Positions 5,802-10,260 of a stretch of DNA of 10,260 nt are shown here, in pieces. The stretch is from contig JAFVYX010000083.1 in NCBI GenBank assembly GCA_017500625.1, forward strand, positions 1 to 10,260. The letters are read 5' to 3'. Position numbers and translations under genes: made by a program. Position 1 is the first letter of the stretch, and every line of letters begins with the position of its first letter. Source of the stretch: Clostridia bacterium. GTDB taxonomy: Bacteria; Bacillota_A; Clostridia; Oscillospirales; CAG-272. The notes beneath the pieces were generated by a model. That model saw only the letters and a list, made by a program, of their open reading frames with translations, made no database searches and had not been told where the DNA came from.

Positions 5802-5862
5802 CTGCGCAGGCGTACTTACGTACGTGAGCAAGTGAAAACGCAAATCTTGCGTTTTGGCGCAG
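5802..5862. repeat. Nested inverted repeat / hairpin in the gene-free stretch before the phage genes
   Basis: Inner arms AAAACGCAA (5835-5843) and TTGCGTTTT (5847-5855) pair perfectly around ATC. Outer arms CTGCGC (5802-5807) and GCGCAG (5857-5862) also pair. Between them is the palindrome ACGTACGT (5818-5825). Bases 5809-5831 match the repeat at 10238-10260 in the pattern GGCGTA, five variable bases, GTACGTGAGCAA. Confidence 0.6.
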
Positions 5863-5933
5863 CGATACCCCAAGGATAGGGAAAAATGAAGCCAGTGACA
5901 ACGCGCGCACATTTTGACCATATCCGCGGGGAG

Positions 5934-6094
5934 GTCGAGCCGCTTTCAAGGAAGCACCGCAGAGATGCGCAGGGTTTCGCGGAGATAAAACCGTGCAGAT
6001 CAAGGCGCACCGCAAGAAAGCAAGGCGAAGGCGTACTTGCGTACGTCGAGCCGCTTTCGAGGAGCAACGCAGAGATGCGCGGTTTTAGCCCGCG
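5934..6094 (+). repeat. Imperfect direct repeats in the 436-bp gap between the LUD gene and the phage operon
   Basis: A unit of about 43 bp at 5934-5976 is repeated at 6045-6086 with a few substitutions and gaps. Both copies start GTCGAGCCGCTTTC and contain CGCAGAGATGCGC, which folds as a CGCA/TGCG stem with a GNRA-type GAGA loop. Between the copies, 6016-6035 (starting GAAAGCAAGG) is found exactly at 10224-10243, and 6030-6050 repeats the GGCGTA-N5-GTACGT pattern of 5809-5831. A 77-codon frame (5886-6119) reads through both units, but its sequence is just the repeat translated, so I do not call it a gene. Apart from these repeats, the hairpin at 5802-5862 and a weak -10, nothing else is visible between 5801 and 6167. 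Confidence 0.7.
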
Positions 6095-6125
6095 AAAAGA
6101 TGGACCCCATTTCAAGTGAACGATA

Positions 6126-6134
6126 TGCTATCCT
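6126..6134 (+). promoter_or_regulatory. Weak candidate extended -10 for the phage operon
   Basis: TGCTATCCT (6126-6134) resembles the TGCTATAAT elements of the host promoters here, but no -35 is seen at 16-18 bp. The predicted start would be about 28 nt ahead of the first gene. The operon may instead be read from further upstream. Confidence 0.3.
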
Positions 6135-6167
6135 ATCTTCACGGGAAAGAAAAGGAGGGCTTTGGTT

Positions 6168-6485
6168 ATGGAACGGGTCAAGGAGCTGGCGGCACGGCTG
6201 GTGAGGTTTTTCACCTTCGAGGTCGGCGCGGTGCCGCCGCAGATCGATCGCTTTTGCGATGCTGAGGGGTTGTCGGCCGCGGAGTTTTCCGCGCTGTTGG
6301 CTGTTGAGGAATTCCGCGCGGCGTACGAGGAGGCGCAGAGGCGGTATTTCGACACGCTGACGGCGGGGGCGTTGCTCAAGAAGTACGACCCCTCCTTTGT
6401 GAAGCATCTCTTAGAATGCGAGGGGAGGCGCAGCGAGACCCTGCGGCAGGACAAATTCACGGTGGAGATCTCTGTTTTGCCATGA
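6168..6485 (+). CDS. Probable phage terminase small subunit
   Basis: A 105-residue, mostly helical, acidic protein directly before the large terminase. Small terminases recognise the packaging site and feed DNA to TerL. Support comes from position, size, an N-terminal helical part (FTFEVGAVPPQIDRFCDAEGLSAAEFSALL) that could form a DNA-binding helical bundle, a second helical stretch (EEFRAAYEEAQRRY, then DPSFVKHLLE) and a short beta-like tail (FTVEISVLP), a layout common in such subunits. I do not see a diagnostic motif, so the call is mainly by context. ATG 6168 is preferred over TTG 6162 because AAGGAGG (6152-6158) is 9 nt before the ATG and only 3 nt before the TTG. Its stop overlaps the terL start (ATGA at 6482-6485), implying translational coupling. 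Confidence 0.6.
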   Translation: MERVKELAARLVRFFTFEVGAVPPQIDRFCDAEGLSAAEFSALLAVEEFRAAYEEAQRRYFDTLTAGALLKKYDPSFVKHLLECEGRRSETLRQDKFTVEISVLP

Positions 6486-7843
6486 GGATCGAGATCACGA
6501 AAAAGCAGCAGGCGTTCATTGAGGCCAAGGAGAGCGAGGTTCTGTTCGGCGGGGCGGCGGGGGGCGGCAAGTCCTACGGACAGCTGGTGGACGCCTTTTT
6601 GTTCGCGCTCCGCTATCCCGGCAGCCGCCAGCTCCTTCTGCGGCGCACCTTCCCCGAGATCGAGCGCTCGCTCGTGCGGACGGCGCGGTCGATCTTTCCC
6701 GCCGAGGTGTTCACCTATCGGGCGACCGACCACACGGGGATCTTCCCCAACGGCTCACTTCTCGATTTCGGCCATCTTGCGACCGAGAGCGACGTCTACC
6801 AATACCAATCGATGGAGTACGACGTGGTGCGGTTTGACGAGCTGACGCATTTTTCCGAGTTTCAATATTTATATCTCCTCTCGCGGGTGCGCGGCGTGAA
6901 CGGCTATCCGAAGCAGATGAAGTCGACCACCAACCCCGGGGGCATCGGCCATGCGTGGGTAAAGCGGCGCTTCATCGATCCCGCGCCCCCCGCGACCGCA
7001 TTCCTCGGCGAGGACGGCTCGGAGCGTATTTTCCTCCCCGCGAGGATCGAGGACAACCGCTTTCTCACCCTCGCGGATCCCGGCTACCGACGGCGCCTCA
7101 GTGCCCTGCCGCAGGAGGAACGGCGAGCGCTTCTGGAGGGCGAGTGGAACCTTGTGGCGGGGCAATTCTTTCCCGAATTCTCGTACGACCTGCACACCAT
7201 CGACCCCTTTCCGATCCCCGAGGATTGGCGGCGCTACCGCACGATCGACTACGGTCTTGACCGTCTGGCGGTCCTTTGGGTGGCCCTCTCGCCCGAGGGG
7301 CGGGCCTACGTCTACCGCGAGCTTTGCGAGAGCGATCTCATCATCTCGGACGCCGCCGAAAGGATCCTTTCCGCCACGCCCGAGGGGGAGACGATCTACA
7401 CGACGCTGGCGCCGCCCGACCTTTTCGGCCGTGTGCAGGAGAGCGGACGGACACGCGCCGAGATCTTTGCCGCGCACGGGGTGCCCTTTACGAGGTCATC
7501 GAACGATCGCATCACGGGGTGGCTGGCGGTCAAGGAGCTTCTCCGCCCCGCGGTGGACGGCATGCCCCGCTTGCGCATCTTCCGCACCTGCCGCGAGCTT
7601 TGCCGCTGTCTGCCCCTGCTGCTTGCCGACACCAAGCGCCCCGGCGACGTTCTGACCGAGCCACACGAGCTGACGCACGCCCCCGACGCCCTGCGCGGCT
7701 TTGCCGTTTCCCACGTGCGTCCCGCCCCCAACACGGTGGGGGTGGGACGCCGCCCCTGGTCGCCCGATATGTGGCAGGACTATTACGCCGCCACCGAGGC
7801 CGAACGGGAGTATCTCATTAAAAAATACGGAGTACCGCTATGA
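6482..7843 (+). CDS. terL: Phage terminase large subunit (packaging ATPase-nuclease)
   Basis: A 453-residue TerL: the motor that cuts concatemeric phage DNA and pumps it into the prohead. The ATPase domain shows Walker A GGAAGGGKS (23-31), Walker B YDVVRFDELTHF (113-124, Asp119-Glu120) and coupling motif STTNPGG (148-154). The C-terminal RNase-H-like nuclease begins with RTIDYGLDRLAVLWV (253-267, Asp256 the likely first metal ligand) and ends with the acidic HAPDALRGF. ATG 6482 overlaps the previous stop. The frame is open back to 6416, but that part lies inside the preceding gene and the family's N-terminus (EITKKQQAFIEA) fits the ATG. The stop overlaps the portal start (ATGA at 7840-7843). 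It appears intact, with no stops or missing motifs, so it could still be functional. Confidence 0.95.
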   Translation: MRIEITKKQQAFIEAKESEVLFGGAAGGGKSYGQLVDAFLFALRYPGSRQLLLRRTFPEIERSLVRTARSIFPAEVFTYRATDHTGIFPNGSLLDFGHLATESDVYQYQSMEYDVVRFDELTHFSEFQYLYLLSRVRGVNGYPKQMKSTTNPGGIGHAWVKRRFIDPAPPATAFLGEDGSERIFLPARIEDNRFLTLADPGYRRRLSALPQEERRALLEGEWNLVAGQFFPEFSYDLHTIDPFPIPEDWRRYRTIDYGLDRLAVLWVALSPEGRAYVYRELCESDLIISDAAERILSATPEGETIYTTLAPPDLFGRVQESGRTRAEIFAAHGVPFTRSSNDRITGWLAVKELLRPAVDGMPRLRIFRTCRELCRCLPLLLADTKRPGDVLTEPHELTHAPDALRGFAVSHVRPAPNTVGVGRRPWSPDMWQDYYAATEAEREYLIKKYGVPL

Positions 7844-9531
7844 CGACACCAAAAGAAAAACAAGAACGCCTTGCCTTCTTTGCCGAGCTTTACGAGCGCG
7901 CAAGGGCAAGGCACCGTCCCGCGCTGGACGCGATGGCGCGGTGTATGGCCCAGTATCGCGGCAGCGACGAGATCGACGGCGGCGTGAAGGCCACCGCGAT
8001 CCGCAACATCACCTATGAGATCATTGAGGCGCAGGTCTCCTCGGAGATCCCCGCGCCGCGCGTGGCGCCCGCCGGCTACAGCGAGGAGGGGGAGCGCCTG
8101 GCCGTGGCCACCGAGCGTATGCTGCTTTGCCTGCGCGACGAGCTGCCCTTTGAGCGCCAAAACGATCTTGACGAGCGCTATACCACCATCTTCGGCGGCT
8201 CGGTGTGGCTCGTGGAATGGGACGACACCAAGGAATCGGGCGGCGTGCGCGGCGGCATTCGTGTCCGCTGCCTTTCGCCCGAGGACCTCATTCCTCAGCC
8301 CGACATTCCCGACATCGAGGATATGGAATACTGCTTTCTCCGCTTCACGACGCCGCGCAGTGAGCTTTGCCGCCGCTTCGGCGTGAGCGCCGCGGTGGCC
8401 GCCCTTGGCGAATGCGAGAGCGAGAGCGGCGTGTTCGACGAGGACACCGTGACGGTCGTCACCTGCTTCTATCGCGAGGAGGACGGCGCCGTTTCGCGCT
8501 TTGTGTTCTCGGGCGACGCGCTCCTTTCCGATATCACCGACTATTACGGAAGGAAGCTGCGCCTCTGCCCGCGCTGCGGCGCCCCCGAGGGCGAGTGCGA
8601 CTGCGGCGAGGAGACCACCCTCTCTGCCGCGGAGGACGAGTGCCTCACCCTGCCGACGGGGCGGGTGCATATCCCCTACTACCGACCGAGGCGCTTCCCC
8701 GTGGTGATCCGCAAGAACACCTCGCGCGCGGGCCATTATCTCGGCCAGTCGGACTGCGAGGTCATTCGCCCCCAGCAGCAGGAGATCAACAAGCTCGAAT
8801 CGCGCATTCAGGCCAAGCTGATGCGTTCGGGTGTCACGCCCGTGATGCCCGAGGACGCCCGTGTGGCGCCCGACAACTCGATCTTCGGGCAGGTGATCCG
8901 CCTCGCCCCCGGCGAAAGCTCGGCGATGTACGGCGTCATCGACACCACGCCCAACGTCTCGCAGGAGATCCTGCAATCCGACCGCCTCTATGAGCACGCC
9001 AAGCGCATCGTGGGCATCTCGGATTCGCTCCTCGGCCTTGCCGACCCCACGGCGACCTCGGGCTATGCCAAGCGATTGCAGATCGAGCAGGCGGCGGGGC
9101 GCTTAGAATCCAAGCGCCGTATGAAGGAGGCCGCCTACGCCGACATCGACCGCCTGGTGTTCGAGCTGATGCTCGCCTTTGCCGACGAGCCGAGAAAAAC
9201 GCCCTATCGCGATGCCTACGGCCGCCTGCACAACGCCGAATTCGATCGCTACGATTTCCTTTCCTATACCCCCGAGCGCGGCTATTACTACAACGACGAG
9301 TTCCTTTTCTCGTCCGACAAGAACGGCGGCGCCGAGAGACAGAGAGAGGCGCTTTGGGAGAGAAACCTCGAAAACCTCAGGGCGGGCACGCTGGGCGATC
9401 CCGCCTCGCCCACCACGCTTCTGCGCTATTGGCAGGGGCAGGAGAGGGCGCATTATCCCTTTGCGCGTGAGAACGTCGAATACTTTGAGGATATGGTCAG
9501 AGAAAGCACGGGAGGTGATGGAAATGGCTAA
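7840..9531 (+). CDS. Phage portal protein with an inserted cysteine knuckle
   Basis: A 563-residue portal, the dodecameric ring at the capsid vertex through which TerL pumps DNA. Typical parts are an N-terminal helical region with YRNITYE-like IRNITYEIIEAQVSS, a wing containing GGSVWLVEWDD and RCLSPEDLIPQPD, the clip/stem region GQSDCEVIRPQQQEINKLESRIQAK, and the late TSGYAKRLQIEQAAGRLESKRRMKE crown/helix part. Residues 242-256 form a small cysteine knuckle, Cys243-x2-Cys246-x6-Cys253-x-Cys255, which could bind zinc; it sits in the wing and is absent from many classical portals. The ribosome binding site is GGAGT at 7829-7833 inside terL. Length is within the usual portal range and the frame is intact. 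The start overlaps terL; the stop overlaps the next gene. Confidence 0.9.
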   Translation: MTTPKEKQERLAFFAELYERARARHRPALDAMARCMAQYRGSDEIDGGVKATAIRNITYEIIEAQVSSEIPAPRVAPAGYSEEGERLAVATERMLLCLRDELPFERQNDLDERYTTIFGGSVWLVEWDDTKESGGVRGGIRVRCLSPEDLIPQPDIPDIEDMEYCFLRFTTPRSELCRRFGVSAAVAALGECESESGVFDEDTVTVVTCFYREEDGAVSRFVFSGDALLSDITDYYGRKLRLCPRCGAPEGECDCGEETTLSAAEDECLTLPTGRVHIPYYRPRRFPVVIRKNTSRAGHYLGQSDCEVIRPQQQEINKLESRIQAKLMRSGVTPVMPEDARVAPDNSIFGQVIRLAPGESSAMYGVIDTTPNVSQEILQSDRLYEHAKRIVGISDSLLGLADPTATSGYAKRLQIEQAAGRLESKRRMKEAAYADIDRLVFELMLAFADEPRKTPYRDAYGRLHNAEFDRYDFLSYTPERGYYYNDEFLFSSDKNGGAERQREALWERNLENLRAGTLGDPASPTTLLRYWQGQERAHYPFARENVEYFEDMVRESTGGDGNG

Positions 9532-10201
9532 GATCCCCGCTACCGTCAAGCGCGATCTGGCGCTCATCGCCAGACCGAAAAACGCAAGGAGCTACCGCGC
9601 GTGGCTCACGGAGAAAAAGAGCGATGCCGATGCCAAGCAAAGCGCGGCCGCCGCCGAGGCCAGCCGCCTTTCGGTGGGATACGGCCGCGCCGGGGAGACG
9701 CTGGGGCGCTCCTCATTTGCCGACGACGGCTACGCCGCCTATCTCCGCAAGGCCGCCAAGGAGGCGCGAGCGAGCGCCGCCGCCACCATTGAGGACGAGC
9801 GCGTCAAGGAGAGCCGCGACACCCTCGCAGGGTACGGCAGGTACCTCGCCGAGCTGCGCGAGAAGGACGCCGCCACCCTGGAAGATACGGCCGAGCGCCT
9901 GCTCGCCCTGGAGGCGGGCAGTGACCTTGAGTCCCAGCAGCTGATCGCCGCCGCCAACGCCACCAAGGACCAGGCGGCCGCCCTGCAAAAGCTCTACAAG
10001 GACAACCCCGCCGTCTATGAGAAGTCGCGTGAGCGCGTGCTCCGCCACCTGATCCTCGGCTACTACGGCTATGACGAGGCCTACAATTACTGCCGCCTCA
10101 TCGGTCTTGACGACAGCACCTCGCGCCGCCTGGCCGAGGCCGCCGCCGCCGAGCGCAGCGGCAACGTCGACCGCCTGGAGTCTCTCTTCGGCAAGCCCTA
10201 A
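9524..10201 (+). CDS. Ala-rich helical phage protein of unknown function, downstream of the portal
   Basis: A 225-residue protein rich in Ala, Glu, Arg and Lys, with long stretches expected to be helical or coiled coil (KAAKEARASAAATIEDERVK and the region up to about residue 190). It has one cysteine and neither a signal peptide nor a membrane segment. I do not recognise a domain. The slot after a portal is commonly filled by a scaffold, head-protease fusion or minor head protein, and a scaffold-like role would suit the composition, but no protease or MuF motif is visible. Start ATG 9524 lies 6 nt after GGAGGTG (9511-9517); ATG 9518 is in frame but abuts that site. It overlaps the portal stop by 8 bp, so it belongs to the same operon, and a copy of the repeat family begins 3 bp after its stop. 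Confidence 0.75.
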   Translation: MAKIPATVKRDLALIARPKNARSYRAWLTEKKSDADAKQSAAAAEASRLSVGYGRAGETLGRSSFADDGYAAYLRKAAKEARASAAATIEDERVKESRDTLAGYGRYLAELREKDAATLEDTAERLLALEAGSDLESQQLIAAANATKDQAAALQKLYKDNPAVYEKSRERVLRHLILGYYGYDEAYNYCRLIGLDDSTSRRLAEAAAAERSGNVDRLESLFGKP

Positions 10202-10203
10202 AG

Positions 10204-10260
10204 CCGCGGGGAGGAACGACGCCGAAAGCAAGGCGAAGGCGTAAGAAGGTACGTGAGCAA
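10204..10260 (+). repeat. Further copy of the 5801-6094 repeat family, running off the right edge
   Basis: Three blocks match the left-hand repeat region in the same orientation: CCGCGGGGAGG (10204-10214; also 5924-5934), an exact 20-nt block (10224-10243; also 6016-6035) and GTACGTGAGCAA (10249-10260; also 5820-5831). The block order differs from the left copy, and the element continues beyond the window. Confidence 0.75.

Noticed and set aside
5743..6015. 90-codon minus-strand frame overlapping the LUD terminator
   Set aside because: It covers the terminator and the repeats, with no ribosome binding site or protein-like pattern.
5801..6094. CRISPR array
   Set aside because: The repeats are imperfect, unevenly spaced and too few, with no constant repeat/spacer periodicity and no cas genes.
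5886..6119. 77-codon plus-strand frame in the gap before the phage genes
   Set aside because: It is the translation of the two direct-repeat units (VEPLSR occurs twice), Arg-rich and without recognisable protein features; treated as repeat DNA.
7783..8997. A 404-codon open frame on the minus strand opposite the portal gene
   Set aside because: It is the antisense shadow of a GC-rich gene; it has no ribosome binding site or family motif, and the plus-strand portal is clearly the real gene.

Overview
The window looks like a chromosomal stretch of a GC-rich, Gram-positive Firmicute, most likely an uncultured Clostridia-type gut or rumen bacterium. The basis is near-consensus sigma-A promoters (several with TGnTATAAT extended -10 elements), strong AGGAGG-type ribosome binding sites, short U-tailed hairpin terminators, and gene families typical of that group (NhaC antiporter, cysteine-rich LUD protein, clostridial SLOG protein). 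No 16S rRNA, tRNA or taxon-specific marker is present, so placement rests on style only.

Layout. 1-517 (minus): 5' part of an ADP-ribosylglycohydrolase gene running off the left edge, with a perfect-consensus promoter. 782-1791 (plus): an alpha/beta hydrolase broken by one frameshift at a run of seven C. 1824-3223: promoter, a compact structured leader and an NhaC-family Na+/H+ antiporter. 3278-4187: a small lower-GC insert bounded by two bidirectional terminators; it carries a SLOG-domain gene (minus) and, divergently, an Arc-type ribbon-helix-helix regulator gene, with a perfect 17-bp palindrome and TAAACA half-sites between them. 4189-5731: a divergent pair, a DUF1295 membrane protein (minus) and a LUD-domain protein (plus), whose promoters share an 11-bp inverted repeat. 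5801-6094: no convincing gene, but hairpins and imperfect direct repeats. 6168-10201: four overlapping phage head and packaging genes, namely a small-terminase-like protein, the large terminase, a portal with a cysteine knuckle, and an Ala-rich helical protein of unknown function. 10204-10260: the repeat family of 5801-6094 begins again in the same orientation.

How it fits together. The left two thirds is a set of independent one-gene transcription units, each with its own promoter and terminator. The right third is a translationally coupled operon that would load DNA into a capsid: TerS/TerL recognise, cut and pump DNA through the portal. No integrase, repressor, major capsid protein or tail gene is visible, so it could be the start of a longer prophage, a decayed remnant or a domesticated packaging cassette. 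The most interesting signals are the related repeats on both sides of the packaging genes, the structured leader just upstream of the antiporter start, and the palindrome-bearing divergent SLOG/RHH region.
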